A DNA stretch of 64,000 nt from Bowmanella dokdonensis (GCF_017254865.1 NZ_JAFKCV010000004.1:248001-312000); one strand, 5' to 3'. Positions 26,909-35,479 are shown, counted from the stretch's first letter. A program made the numbers and translations. The notes: a model not told the origin generated them from the sequence alone.

Positions 26909-29131
26909 GTGAAACCAGGGCAAAACAATCTGTTGTTAACCGGCGGTGGCGATATCAGTCAGCCTTTCCAGCAAGGGGGGTGGGGCGCTGCCGAGCAATT
27001 GCTGGGCTCCCTGGTGGGTGAGTTCCGGCTGGAAGAAGTCCTCGCCGTGTCTCATCAGTCCTGGGTCTATCTGGCGGTGAAAGATGATGGCCATGTACGC
27101 CAGCAGGTGGTGGTCAAGCTGCTGGCGCCCACTACCCTGAGCCCCCTGCAACAACAGCTGTTTGAACGCGAGAAACAGCTGCTGGCCAGCTTGTCCCACC
27201 CTGGCATTGCCACTTTTATCGATGCCGGCCGGGCTGCTAATGGCTGCTCCTACATTGTGATGGAATATATCGAAGGCACTAATATCCGTCGTTTTTGCGA
27301 CCGTAAGCGTTTATCGGTGGCTAAGCGTGTGCAGATGATTGTTGAGGTGCTGGATATCCTTAAATTTGCCCACTCCAGACTGGTTATCCATCGCGATTTG
27401 AAGCCGTCCAATATTCTGGTTACCGATGACGGTTATATCAAGTTGCTGGACTTTGGTATTGGCAAATTAATCGATGATGTCAGTGACGAGCAAGGTGACA
27501 ACACTTTAGTATTCACCCCCCAGTATGCGGCACCGGAGCAACTGTGTAATCAGCGGGTATCGGTGACCACTGATATCTATCAACTCGGGCATGTGCTTTA
27601 TCTGTTGCTGGCCGGGGCCCCTGCGTTTAACGCCAGTGAAGGCAATATGGCCGAGCTGTATCAGGCCATCCTCAACAGCGATCCGCCGCCCCCTTCTCTA
27701 CGTTTCAGGCGTTTTCCTTCGCGACTGGGCCGGCAACGCATTGCCCTGCGTCGGGATGTGTCGACAAGGGAACTGGGCACTACCCTGGATACGGATCTGG
27801 ATAAAATTACCCTTAAAGCCATTGAGAAGCGTCAGGAGCAGCGGTATCTGACCACCGATGCCCTCAGTCAGGATCTGCGTGACTGGCTCGAAGGCAGGCC
27901 TATCTCCCTGTCGCATCATCTGTGGACCTATCGTCTGCGCAAATACCTGCAGCGTCACCGGCAGGTGGTGGCCTTGTCCCTGCTCTTTCTCGTCCTGATG
28001 ACAGGGGGGCTGGCGAATCATCTCTACCAGTTGCAGGTGGAACAACAACGGACTGAACTGCAGGCCAGAAAAGCCGAAGAGGTAGCCAGCTTTCTTACCG
28101 ACGTGCTGCTGAAGATGGAGGTTGGCCTGGAAGACGCCGCCCAGCCCACCATGGCCGATCTGGTCGGGTATGCGGGGCAGCGGCTGGATGCCGCCAAGGA
28201 CATGACTGAGGATGTACGCACCAGGCTGGCAGTTATCGTTGCCAATGCCCAGGGGCGGGTGCAGCAGTTTGACCAGGCCAGGCAAACCCTGGAGAAACAT
28301 ACCGGAGTGACGCACTGGCTAAGCAGCGAGAGCCCTGGTGATGCCCGTATCCTGCTGGAATATGCCGAGGCCATGTTTGATCTTGGGGATTATCTGGCAA
28401 GCCGACAGCTCCTCGACAAGGTCCTCCTGGAACAATCGCTGACATTGTCGTTCCCCCTGAACTACCAGTTATACAAACTGGACGCCGAGGTGAACCGCAA
28501 GCAGGGGAATTACGAGCAGGCGTTGACCAGTGCTGAACAGGCCAGGACGATTCTTGTCGAGCACAGCGGAGATGACCTGTCAGGCCGGGATATCAATAAT
28601 CTGCTTGGTGGGATCCTGATCAACCTGGGCCGTTACGAACAAGCCAGCGCCGCTTTCGAACAGAGCCTGGCCCTGTCCCATAAGATGGGGCAGCAGCGTG
28701 CTTTCGGCACCCTGGTTATCCAGAGCAACATGGCGATCCTGTACAATATTACCGGCAATACCGCTCGTGCTGAGGAACTGGTCAGGGAGAGTCTGACCCA
28801 AATGCGGGAGCTTTTCCCCGATCGCTATTCCAACATTGCCACCCTGCATAACACTTATGCCATGGTGTTTAAAAAGAAAGGCGACATTACGGCAGCGATT
28901 GAACAGGTGGAGCAGGCCATTGAACTCTACCGGCGCCATTTCGGCCCGGACTATGCCAAACTGATTTCCCCTTACTCCAACCTAAGTGAGTTGTACCGCC
29001 AACAGCAGCAGTGTGATCAGGCTCAGCTTGCCCATGATGAGGGGCGGCGTATCAGTCAGGTGGCATTTCCGGACAAACCGGTACCGGATTTCGACTGCCA
29101 GAGTGTTGCCAGTAACGAAAAGGTCTACTGA
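26909..29131 (+). CDS. Ser/Thr protein kinase with TPR repeats (kinase 2)
   Basis: A 740-residue kinase, paralogue of the one at 12189. The GTG at 26909, with AGGAG 6 nt upstream, is preferred over the GTG at 26855; it yields MKPGQNNLLLTGGG, sharing LxTGGG with kinase 1. Catalytic parts: VVVKLL (about 70), VIHRDLKPSN (about 160, canonical HRD), DFG (about 181), AAPEQL (about 208). The glycine loop is again degenerate (AVSHQSWVYLA). Membrane span near 352-372, then a TPR-rich C-terminal half. It is 1.2 kb from the ECF sigma gene on the opposite strand, the likely phosphorylation target. Confidence 0.87.
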   Translation: MKPGQNNLLLTGGGDISQPFQQGGWGAAEQLLGSLVGEFRLEEVLAVSHQSWVYLAVKDDGHVRQQVVVKLLAPTTLSPLQQQLFEREKQLLASLSHPGIATFIDAGRAANGCSYIVMEYIEGTNIRRFCDRKRLSVAKRVQMIVEVLDILKFAHSRLVIHRDLKPSNILVTDDGYIKLLDFGIGKLIDDVSDEQGDNTLVFTPQYAAPEQLCNQRVSVTTDIYQLGHVLYLLLAGAPAFNASEGNMAELYQAILNSDPPPPSLRFRRFPSRLGRQRIALRRDVSTRELGTTLDTDLDKITLKAIEKRQEQRYLTTDALSQDLRDWLEGRPISLSHHLWTYRLRKYLQRHRQVVALSLLFLVLMTGGLANHLYQLQVEQQRTELQARKAEEVASFLTDVLLKMEVGLEDAAQPTMADLVGYAGQRLDAAKDMTEDVRTRLAVIVANAQGRVQQFDQARQTLEKHTGVTHWLSSESPGDARILLEYAEAMFDLGDYLASRQLLDKVLLEQSLTLSFPLNYQLYKLDAEVNRKQGNYEQALTSAEQARTILVEHSGDDLSGRDINNLLGGILINLGRYEQASAAFEQSLALSHKMGQQRAFGTLVIQSNMAILYNITGNTARAEELVRESLTQMRELFPDRYSNIATLHNTYAMVFKKKGDITAAIEQVEQAIELYRRHFGPDYAKLISPYSNLSELYRQQQQCDQAQLAHDEGRRISQVAFPDKPVPDFDCQSVASNEKVY

Positions 29132-29192
29132 CGGCACAAACCACCAATGATTTGCGTAATCCAGGGTAGATAAACCCACCAGGAGATGTCGC

Positions 29193-29807
29193 ATGGCTCA
29201 GCCCCCTGTTCATATTCGTCCCGCTACCCGGGACGACGCTCTCGATCTCGCCCAGCTCATCGATATTGCCGGTGAAGGCATTCCTTCCTACCTCTGGCAA
29301 CAGTCCTGCGCGCCGGAACAAACTGCGCTGGAAAGAGGATGCCAGCGCGCGGCCCGTGACGAGGGTGCGTTTTCCTATCGCAATGCGAGGGTGGCGATCG
29401 TCGATGAACAAATGGTCGGCATGGTACTGGATTACCCTATCCTGGAGCCCACTGAGCAGGAACTGGAGCAGGTCCCGACGCTGCCGGAAGTCGTCAGACC
29501 TTTTGTGGAGCTGGAATACCGTGCCATAGGTAGTTGGTACATCAATGCCCTGGCGGTATACGCACCATACCGTAACCTTGGGATCGGCAAGTGCCTGCTG
29601 AAGGATGCGCAGCAAAGGGCCATGGAAAAGGGATGTGACCTGCTGAGTATTCAGGTTTTTTCGCAAAACCTGGCAGCGGTGGCGCTCTACCATAAAATGG
29701 GATTCAGGCTGGCCCGATCCCGTCCTGTATTGTTACATCCCTGCCCGCCTTTTTATGATGAAGACGTGTGGCTGATGATTAAACCCTGCTTCAACCCGGC
29801 CGGTTGA
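29193..29807 (+). CDS. GNAT family acetyltransferase
   Basis: A 204-residue acetyltransferase: VHIRPATRDDALDLAQLI at the start, acetyl-CoA motif YAPYRNLGIGKCLLKDAQQ, NLAAVALYHKMGFRLARS near the end. The insert with LEYRAIGSWYINALAV is the usual beta-4 strand. Substrate unknown. It follows kinase 2 by 61 nt and may be cotranscribed with it. Confidence 0.82.
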   Translation: MAQPPVHIRPATRDDALDLAQLIDIAGEGIPSYLWQQSCAPEQTALERGCQRAARDEGAFSYRNARVAIVDEQMVGMVLDYPILEPTEQELEQVPTLPEVVRPFVELEYRAIGSWYINALAVYAPYRNLGIGKCLLKDAQQRAMEKGCDLLSIQVFSQNLAAVALYHKMGFRLARSRPVLLHPCPPFYDEDVWLMIKPCFNPAG

Positions 29808-29873
29808 GAAGCGGTGTCACTCTTTGACCCTGATCTGCGTTATGAAAAAGAGATGCTAACAGGAGCGGATAAA

Positions 29874-30230
29874 ATGTCAGTCAATAACCATAATACTGCC
29901 CATCGTCTTTCGCCTGAGGATGAGGAATTTCGGCACAGGGTCGAAAATGGCCAGTTTCCTCTGGCGGAGTTTAATCATCTTGCCCACCTTCAACTTGCCT
30001 ATTGCTACCTGTTGAACCAGGATGTGGTCGGCGCGCTAGACCGCTATCGGCAAACAGTAAAACGGTTGTTGGAGCTGAATAACAAGGACCCGGGCAAATA
30101 TCACGAAACCTTGACCTGTGCGTGGTTGATGACGGTGAGTCAGAGAATGCTGGATGCTTTGCATGTCCGCTGTTTCGGGGAGTTCATCAGACTGCATGGG
30201 GATTTGACCGACGTGGGGCTAATACAGTAG
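29874..30230 (+). CDS. Conserved small helical protein
   Basis: A 118-residue hypothetical protein. The ATG at 29874 has AGGAG upstream; a GTG at 29814 would overextend it. The core FNHLAHLQLAYCYLLNQ plus LDRYRQTVKRLLEL and KYHETLTCAWL belongs to a widespread uncharacterised family with the F-HxxHxxLA and YHET patterns. No catalytic or membrane features beyond the paired His. Convergent with the ECF gene. Confidence 0.6.
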   Translation: MSVNNHNTAHRLSPEDEEFRHRVENGQFPLAEFNHLAHLQLAYCYLLNQDVVGALDRYRQTVKRLLELNNKDPGKYHETLTCAWLMTVSQRMLDALHVRCFGEFIRLHGDLTDVGLIQ

Positions 30231-30343
30231 CACTATTCTGAGGCGAGGCTGTTCTCGGCGCTGGCCAAGGAACATTTTCTGATGCCCGACAGACAACCAT
30301 TTGGTCTGTTGGGTCAACACAGTGAAAGGAGTTTCACCCCGGC

Positions 30344-30907
30344 TCAGCCACCGGCCAGTTTTGTTTGAATCAACGCTTTGGCTTCGTCCCAGCGCCTGTG
30401 TACCGTGCGCCGGGAGACGTTGAGCGCTTCGGCCACTTCTTCATTGGACAGGCCCATATAGAACTTAAGCTCCACAATTCTGACCAGATCCGGGTTGGCA
30501 GCTTCCAGTTCGGCCAGTATTTCATTCACCTGCAGGACCTGTTGCTCCTTGTCATCGCTGGCAGCCAGTTCTTCCGAGTAGGTCACCTCCTGAACATTGC
30601 CTCCTCGTTTCAGGGCATTCTGGCCGCGGGCAATGTCCACCATTATCTGGCGCATGGCGGTAGAGGCGACGGCAAAGAAATGATCGCGGTTGTGCCAGGT
30701 CTGCTCGTTGGCAAACAATTTGAGGAACGACTCATGAACCAGTACTGTAGGGCTGAGATCCGCGCCGTTGAACTGTCTTAGCCTGACGCAGGCCGCCCGG
30801 CGAAGCTGATGATATATCTTGCTCATCAACTGATTCTGCTCCACCAGGGATTTCTGCTGGTAGGCGTTGAGCGCCATAGTGAGTTCTTCTTCGGCGATGC
30901 GTTTCAT
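30344..30907 (-). CDS. ECF sigma factor, kinase-associated type (ECF43-like)
   Basis: A 187-residue sigma-70-family factor. The ATG at 30907 follows GGAG. Region 2: MSKIYHQLRRAACVRLRQF and SPTVLVHESFLKLF, where the acidic stretch usual between regions 2.1 and 2.2 is replaced by SPT (Thr54). Then FFAVASTAMRQIMVDIAR. Region 4 HTH: LKFYMGLSNEEVAEALNVSRRTVHRRW. These are hallmarks of the kinase-linked group (TIGR02999-like), in which phosphorylation of a threonine in this place lets EcfP of Vibrio parahaemolyticus bind RNA polymerase. No anti-sigma gene is adjacent; two kinases and a PPP phosphatase are nearby. Predicted target promoter: TTGGCAC-N17-CGTW. Confidence 0.85.
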   Translation of the reverse strand: MKRIAEEELTMALNAYQQKSLVEQNQLMSKIYHQLRRAACVRLRQFNGADLSPTVLVHESFLKLFANEQTWHNRDHFFAVASTAMRQIMVDIARGQNALKRGGNVQEVTYSEELAASDDKEQQVLQVNEILAELEAANPDLVRIVELKFYMGLSNEEVAEALNVSRRTVHRRWDEAKALIQTKLAGG

Positions 30908-30985
30908 GGACAATTCTCCAATGCCGTCACGCTTTGATACTGCTTTACGTATTAGTTAAATAACATCATACCCGGAACCAGCCAT

Positions 30986-31789
30986 TTGCGACTACATCAA
31001 TTGGTTACCCTGGACACACAAGCCGGCCGCTTTCTTGTGGTTGGCGATGTGCACGGCCAGTTTGACTGTCTGCTGAGGCTGCTCGGTCACCTTGAGTATG
31101 ATCCGCACAGGGACAAACTGCTGTTTGTCGGCGATCTGATTGACCGTGGCCCCGATTCCCTGGCCTGTCTTGAGATGCTGGACTCCCCTGCCGTCTATGC
31201 CTGTCTGGGCAACCATGAACAGATGGCCCTGGACAGTATGGCCGACAGTAGCGGCCTGATGCAGGAGTTCTGGTCCGCCAATGGCGGACGTTGGTTTGAT
31301 AAACTGACCCATGAACAGCAACAGTCTGTGCAGTACCTGATTGTAAGGCACATGAGTTACAGCCTGGAATTCATCTGGAAAGGTTATCGAATTGGCCTGG
31401 TGCATGCCGAATTCCCCGCTGAACTGAGCTGGCAGGATATTCAGTCTTCAGGAAAGCCAAGCAAAACCCAGCTCAATCAGATGCTTTGGTCAAGGAACCG
31501 TATTCGCGGGCACATCCGAGGCAAGATCCCTGGTGTGGACCTGTTGGTGGTCGGGCATACCATGCTCGAAGACGCCCATCTTGAGGATAACGTTTTTTAT
31601 CTGGATACGGGGGCGGCCTCCATGCAGCGGGACAGCGCATTGAGTTCGCCCAGGCTGTCTGTGCTGGTGTTTGATGACCAAGTGCGTCTGTACGGAATCG
31701 ATCGGCAGAAAAATATTAGCCAGTATCCACAGCCGCTAAACGACTTTCTGAAGGCCTGTGGGGGAAAGAGTAAGGTTACTATTGTGTAA
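30986..31789 (+). CDS. PPP-family metallophosphatase (PrpA/ApaH-like)
   Basis: A 267-residue phosphoesterase with all di-metal motifs: GDVHGQFD (about 20), GDLIDRGPDS, GNHEQM, and GHTMLED. Such proteins act as Ser/Thr phosphatases (PrpA/PrpB) or diadenosine-tetraphosphate hydrolases; length fits both. Start is a TTG at 30986, just before the conserved domain; the ribosome site is weak. It is divergent from the ECF43-like sigma gene with 78 nt between the starts, so a role in reversing kinase-dependent phosphorylation is a reasonable inference. Confidence 0.8.
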   Translation: MRLHQLVTLDTQAGRFLVVGDVHGQFDCLLRLLGHLEYDPHRDKLLFVGDLIDRGPDSLACLEMLDSPAVYACLGNHEQMALDSMADSSGLMQEFWSANGGRWFDKLTHEQQQSVQYLIVRHMSYSLEFIWKGYRIGLVHAEFPAELSWQDIQSSGKPSKTQLNQMLWSRNRIRGHIRGKIPGVDLLVVGHTMLEDAHLEDNVFYLDTGAASMQRDSALSSPRLSVLVFDDQVRLYGIDRQKNISQYPQPLNDFLKACGGKSKVTIV

Positions 31790-31817
31790 TTGGCACATTA
31801 TTTATCCGTCCTCCGTT
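31790..31817 (+). promoter_or_regulatory. Predicted ECF-type promoter C (TTGGCAC-N17-CGTT)
   Basis: TTGGCAC at 31790-31796 (starting at the base after the phosphatase stop), 17-nt spacer, CGTT at 31814-31817; 88 nt before the lipoprotein gene at 31906. Confidence 0.6.
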
Positions 31818-31905
31818 AGTTTACAGAAGAGGAAAACTTCTTCTGCTGGGCAATGGATCCCAGCTTGGGCTTTTCAGAAATGATGAATTAAATGAGGATG
31901 TGAAG

Positions 31906-32277
31906 ATGCGAGTAACTGTGTTGTTCAGCGCCATGGCAATCACCCTGCTGGCAGGTTGCGCCACCGATATTGAATCCAAATATGCCAGCCTGGATAACTT
32001 GTCGGATACGGATCGCAATAACGCCCTGAAGGAATGCTTTAAGATATCCGAAAAGACAGAGCGACAGGACTGTATTGCCCATTATGCGGATCCGGCAATA
32101 GGCTTTGAGTGCGAAAGGGTCCAGGTCACCGGCACCCGGTTCGGTTCCAGGGTCTGTACGACCAAGCGTCAGCGCGAGGAAGTGGCAACTGACAGCCAGG
32201 CTGCCTTCAGCCAGGTCCAGCAAAGAAATAAATTTACCAAGGATCAAGTGGCCCCCTCGCCACGCAGAGGCAACTAG
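31906..32277 (+). CDS. Small lipoprotein, paralogue 1 (TGxRFGxRVC family)
   Basis: A 123-residue predicted lipoprotein: signal MRVTVLFSAMAITLLAGC, lipobox LAGC. Then YASLDNLSDTDRNNALKECF, an ERQDCIAHYADP block, CERVQVTGTRFGSRVCT, and a charged C-terminal tail (REEVATDSQAAFSQVQ). ATG 31906 follows GAGGA; a GTG at 31900 is possible. Near-duplicate of the next gene, and related to the one at 21387. Function unknown. It has its own predicted ECF-type promoter. Confidence 0.78.
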   Translation: MRVTVLFSAMAITLLAGCATDIESKYASLDNLSDTDRNNALKECFKISEKTERQDCIAHYADPAIGFECERVQVTGTRFGSRVCTTKRQREEVATDSQAAFSQVQQRNKFTKDQVAPSPRRGN

Positions 32278-32392
32278 CAGCGTTGGAAGAGGGGTAAGAC
32301 GGCATTTTCCGGCCAGACTATGGTCTATTTGTTCCCTCTTGTTTTGTCAAATCTTTGCTAAAGTTAGGATTTGGACAACAATGGGGAACAGA

Positions 32393-32743
32393 ATGAAAGC
32401 TTTGCTAATGGGGTTGGCAGTGACGGTCACTTTGGCCGGTTGTGCCAGCGATCCTGAATCTAAATATGCCAGCCTTGATAATCTTTCTGACACTGAGCAG
32501 AACCAGGCGTTGAAGGAATGTTTCAAGCTGGATAAAAAAAGCCAGCGGCACGAATGCATCGCGGCCTATGCCCCGCCGGAAATCGGCTTTCGCTGCGAGC
32601 GGGTGCAGGTGACCGGCACCCGGTTTGGAGAACGGGTCTGTACTACCCAGAGGCAACGGGACGAAGTACAGACTGACAGTCAGCGATCTTTCAGCGAAGT
32701 GCAGCGACGCAACAAATTTGTAAAAGATCAGGCTGATCTGTAG
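32393..32743 (+). CDS. Small lipoprotein, paralogue 2 (TGxRFGxRVC family)
   Basis: A 116-residue lipoprotein, tandem paralogue of the preceding gene: MKALLMGLAVTVTLAGC signal, YASLDNLSDTEQNQALKECF, a CIAAYAPPEIGF segment, CERVQVTGTRFGERVCT and a long charged tail. The ATG at 32393 has GGGGAA upstream; an ATG at 32381 is in frame. The upstream gap lacks the TTGGCAC element and instead has sigma-70-like TTGTCA. An intrinsic terminator follows at 32762. The duplication with divergent promoters suggests different conditions of expression. Confidence 0.78.
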   Translation: MKALLMGLAVTVTLAGCASDPESKYASLDNLSDTEQNQALKECFKLDKKSQRHECIAAYAPPEIGFRCERVQVTGTRFGERVCTTQRQRDEVQTDSQRSFSEVQRRNKFVKDQADL

Positions 32744-32761
32744 TTGGAATGAAGTAGTGAG

Positions 32762-32784
32762 AAAGCGCCGTTGGCGCTTTTTTT
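32762..32784 (+). terminator. Intrinsic terminator after lipoprotein pair
   Basis: AAAGCGCC, GTT loop, GGCGCTTT followed by T's. It separates the lipoprotein from the ECF sigma gene. Confidence 0.85.
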
Positions 32785-32873
32785 ATTTGTTCAGCCGCAC
32801 CGGGTTGGCTGCTGCCAGCAAAGGCGAATCAAAGGAGTGGGCGGTATTTAATATCGTCTGTTGGATCGGGTAC

Positions 32874-32899
32874 TGCAACTTTATCGTTTGGCCGACGTA
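32874..32899 (+). promoter_or_regulatory. Predicted ECF autoregulatory promoter (TGCAAC-N16-CGTA)
   Basis: TGCAACTTT begins at 32874, CGTA at 32896-32899 after a 16-nt spacer; 34 nt before the sigma gene start. The same element with the same spacing occurs before the five-repeat lipoprotein (40160-40185, minus). Confidence 0.65.
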
Positions 32900-32933
32900 C
32901 TGGAAGTTGAGCATGGTATTGTTTAGGGACGGA

Positions 32934-33482
32934 ATGGATCCAAATAACAACAGTTTGAATGATTTGCTGGCGCGCACCGCATTGCAGGACAGGCGGGCTT
33001 TTCAGGAGCTCTATCGAATGACCAGCGCCAAGTTGAATGGCGTGGCATTTTGCCTGATGAATAATGTTGACTTTGCCAATGAAGTCACTCAGGAGGCATT
33101 TATCCAAATCTGGAGAAATGCCGCCGACTATCGGCCGGAAATGGGTGAGCCGATGACCTGGATGTACGCCATTGTGCGCTACCGGGCCTATGACAGGCTC
33201 AGGGCCGACAAACGCAGAGCGGAGACGAAACAGATAGTATCCTTTGAGCCGGATGAATATGCCTCCCACGACAACGATCCCGCGGCGAACTGTGGCGTCC
33301 GGCAGAGATTGGCCGAGTGTCTGCAAAGCCTGGAAAGGAATCAGCGCCAGGCCGTGTTACTGGCCTATTACAATGGGTACAGCAGAGATGAATTGGCGGC
33401 CAGGTTTAAAACGCCGGTCAACACCGTAAAGTCCTGGTTGAGACGCGCTTTGATGAGATTGCAGACATGTCTGAGTCAATAA
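32934..33482 (+). CDS. ECF sigma factor (RskA-linked)
   Basis: A 182-residue ECF sigma factor. Region 2 has DFANEVTQEAFIQIWRNAADY and WMYAIVRYRAYDRLR; region 4 has NQRQAVLLAYYNGYSRDELAARFKTPVNTVKSWLRRALMRL, ordinary ECF features with the acidic/QE contacts that the other factor lacks. The ATG at 32934 has AGGGA upstream; the frame is open much further left but without a start signal. It overlaps the RskA-type anti-sigma gene by 16 nt, a strong sign of coupled synthesis. A promoter of ECF type (32874) implies autoregulation. Confidence 0.9.
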   Translation: MDPNNNSLNDLLARTALQDRRAFQELYRMTSAKLNGVAFCLMNNVDFANEVTQEAFIQIWRNAADYRPEMGEPMTWMYAIVRYRAYDRLRADKRRAETKQIVSFEPDEYASHDNDPAANCGVRQRLAECLQSLERNQRQAVLLAYYNGYSRDELAARFKTPVNTVKSWLRRALMRLQTCLSQ

Positions 33483-34207
33483 CCCGGTACGAGCGGGAAG
33501 AGATACTGGACCATCTGGCCAGTCAGTACGTATTGGGCACCTTGCCGGTGCGAGTCAGAAAGCGGGTAGAGGGTCTTTGCCGCACCAACCTCCGGCTCAG
33601 GCAGAAGATTCAGTACTGGCAGGCTCATTTCAGTGAACTTGATGAAGCGGTGCCGCCCCTGACGCCGGCAGCAACCCAGTGGCAGGGGATTACTGAAGCG
33701 CTGTTTGAGCCCGCCCGGGACAATGACAGGCGTTCTTCGGCCCGGCAACTGATGTTCTACCGCTGGCTGAGCGCCGGTAGTCTGGTGATTGCCGTCCTAT
33801 TCGCCCTGGCACTTTGGCTTCCAACCCACCGCACCGACCCGTTAAGTTATGTGGCGGTGATGACGGGGCAGGCGCAGTCCGCCAATCTGGTAGCCACTAC
33901 CTATGGGGACAGTCGCCTGCTGGCCCTGGAAGTGATCGAATTACCGCCCCTGGCCGAGAATGAAAGCTTCGAGCTATGGGTCAAATCGAAAACCGACCGG
34001 CAACTGCGCAGCCTGGGCACCCTGCCCAAGGATCAAACATCCTGGCAACGGCAGTTGAGTGAAGCCCAGTGGCGGTTAATCAAAGATTCCCATTCTTTGT
34101 TGCTAACGCGCGAGGAGAGGGGCGGCTCGCCCATAGGCGAGCCCATGGGCGAAGTGGTTTCCAGCGGCTTGTGTGTGCGGCTTTCCATGTGGGAAGATAA
34201 GGTTTGA
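33467..34207 (+). CDS. RskA-family anti-sigma factor
   Basis: A 246-residue membrane anti-sigma factor. The N-terminal cytoplasmic helices (about 1-70, ILDHLASQYVLGTLPVRVRKR) should hold the sigma factor; one membrane span follows (about 104-122, SAGSLVIAVLFALALWLP); the periplasmic domain ends with GGSPIGEPMGEVVSSG, the RskA signature. Lacks a zinc HxxxCxxC motif. Release of the sigma factor probably needs proteolysis or a signal sensed in the periplasm. Overlaps the sigma gene. Confidence 0.88.
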   Translation: MSESITRYEREEILDHLASQYVLGTLPVRVRKRVEGLCRTNLRLRQKIQYWQAHFSELDEAVPPLTPAATQWQGITEALFEPARDNDRRSSARQLMFYRWLSAGSLVIAVLFALALWLPTHRTDPLSYVAVMTGQAQSANLVATTYGDSRLLALEVIELPPLAENESFELWVKSKTDRQLRSLGTLPKDQTSWQRQLSEAQWRLIKDSHSLLLTREERGGSPIGEPMGEVVSSGLCVRLSMWEDKV

Positions 34208-34231
34208 GCCAATAACAGCAGCCAGGGAAAG

Positions 34232-35479
34232 ATGCTTTTGACCAAATTTCGTTGGTGGTTACTGACCTTGCTCAGCCTTTCATATGGTCTGTCACAGGCG
34301 CAGGAATTCAGCCATGAGACTTCCCTGCGCTGGCGGTATCATGAGGTGCGTGATCCGGTCAGGGGGGACGCCCGGGCCCATACCCTCAGGGCTGCTGTCG
34401 GCGGCCAGTGGACCCTGGACTCCTGGCTGGTGAAGGCTGAACTCGAAGGGGTGGCGGCCTTTGAGGACGATTACAACTCAGTAACTGTTACCCGTCCCAC
34501 CAGCCCGATTCCCGATCCTCAGGGTCTCGAACTCAACCAACTGTTTTTGCGCTACGACAGCTCAGCCAACTGGGTTCTGGATATGGGCCGCCAGACGCTT
34601 GCCCTGGCTGAGGAGCGCCATGTGAGTCCGGCCAGCATCTGGCAGAACGATCAGACTTTTGATGCTCTGTCATTCAACTACCGCGACCTCATGCACTGGT
34701 CTTTCCAATACAGTTATCTGCATGGGGTTAACCGTATTTTCGGTTCGGATGCGGATCCCCTGTTGCCGGAAAATGACATCCGCTACGAAACAGATCCCCA
34801 ACGGCCGGTGGGAGAATGGGGCCGCCATCGTCATCAAAGCCATCTTCTGCACCTGACCTATAAACATGGGCCAGGACTGTCCGTCAGCAGCTATCTGTAC
34901 AGCCTGGACAACCAAGATGCGGCCATCTTCAGCACCAATACCCTGGGGCTGAGGCTGGAACATGTATTCAAGCCCGCCTCTGTTAAATATGAATACAGCC
35001 TGGAACTGGCTCACCAGTGGGATAAAGCCGACAACCCCTGGGACTACCATGCGGATTTCTATGTCATCGAGGTGGGTGCCCAGTACCAGAGCCACCAATT
35101 GAGTCTGGCCCAGGAGCGCAGAGGTCAGCAGAATGGGTTTGCCTTTATTACCCCCTTGGGCGATAACCATCGCTATCTGGGGTGGGCTGACCTGTTCAGC
35201 GGATATCAGATCTCCCTGGGCATTCGCGACACCTTCGCCACTTATCGGGGAAGGTCGGGTAAGCTTCGCTGGCGTCTGGTGGCACATGAGTTTTCCGGCC
35301 TGTCTGACAGCTTACGGATAGGCCATGAGCTGGATCTGGAACTGGCTTATCGCTTCGACCGCAAATGGGAAGGCAAAATGGTTCTGGCCAGATACTGGGC
35401 GGATCAGGGTTACCCCGGTCTGACTCATACCACGGAGGACCTGACCAGTTGGTTCCTCTCCCTGTCCTATAATCTGTGA
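34232..35479 (+). CDS. Alginate-export-like outer membrane barrel
   Basis: A 415-residue outer-membrane protein: signal MLLTKFRWWLLTLLSLSYGLSQAQ, then alternating strands with many Trp/Tyr, ending in SWFLSLSYNL. Segments such as QLFLRYDSSANWVLDMGRQ and FDALSFNYRDL resemble the alginate export family (AlgE-like porins), which pass anionic or hydrophobic solutes. Follows the anti-sigma gene by 24 nt, so it belongs to the same operon. No alginate genes are nearby; the transported solute is unknown. Confidence 0.75.
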   Translation: MLLTKFRWWLLTLLSLSYGLSQAQEFSHETSLRWRYHEVRDPVRGDARAHTLRAAVGGQWTLDSWLVKAELEGVAAFEDDYNSVTVTRPTSPIPDPQGLELNQLFLRYDSSANWVLDMGRQTLALAEERHVSPASIWQNDQTFDALSFNYRDLMHWSFQYSYLHGVNRIFGSDADPLLPENDIRYETDPQRPVGEWGRHRHQSHLLHLTYKHGPGLSVSSYLYSLDNQDAAIFSTNTLGLRLEHVFKPASVKYEYSLELAHQWDKADNPWDYHADFYVIEVGAQYQSHQLSLAQERRGQQNGFAFITPLGDNHRYLGWADLFSGYQISLGIRDTFATYRGRSGKLRWRLVAHEFSGLSDSLRIGHELDLELAYRFDRKWEGKMVLARYWADQGYPGLTHTTEDLTSWFLSLSYNL

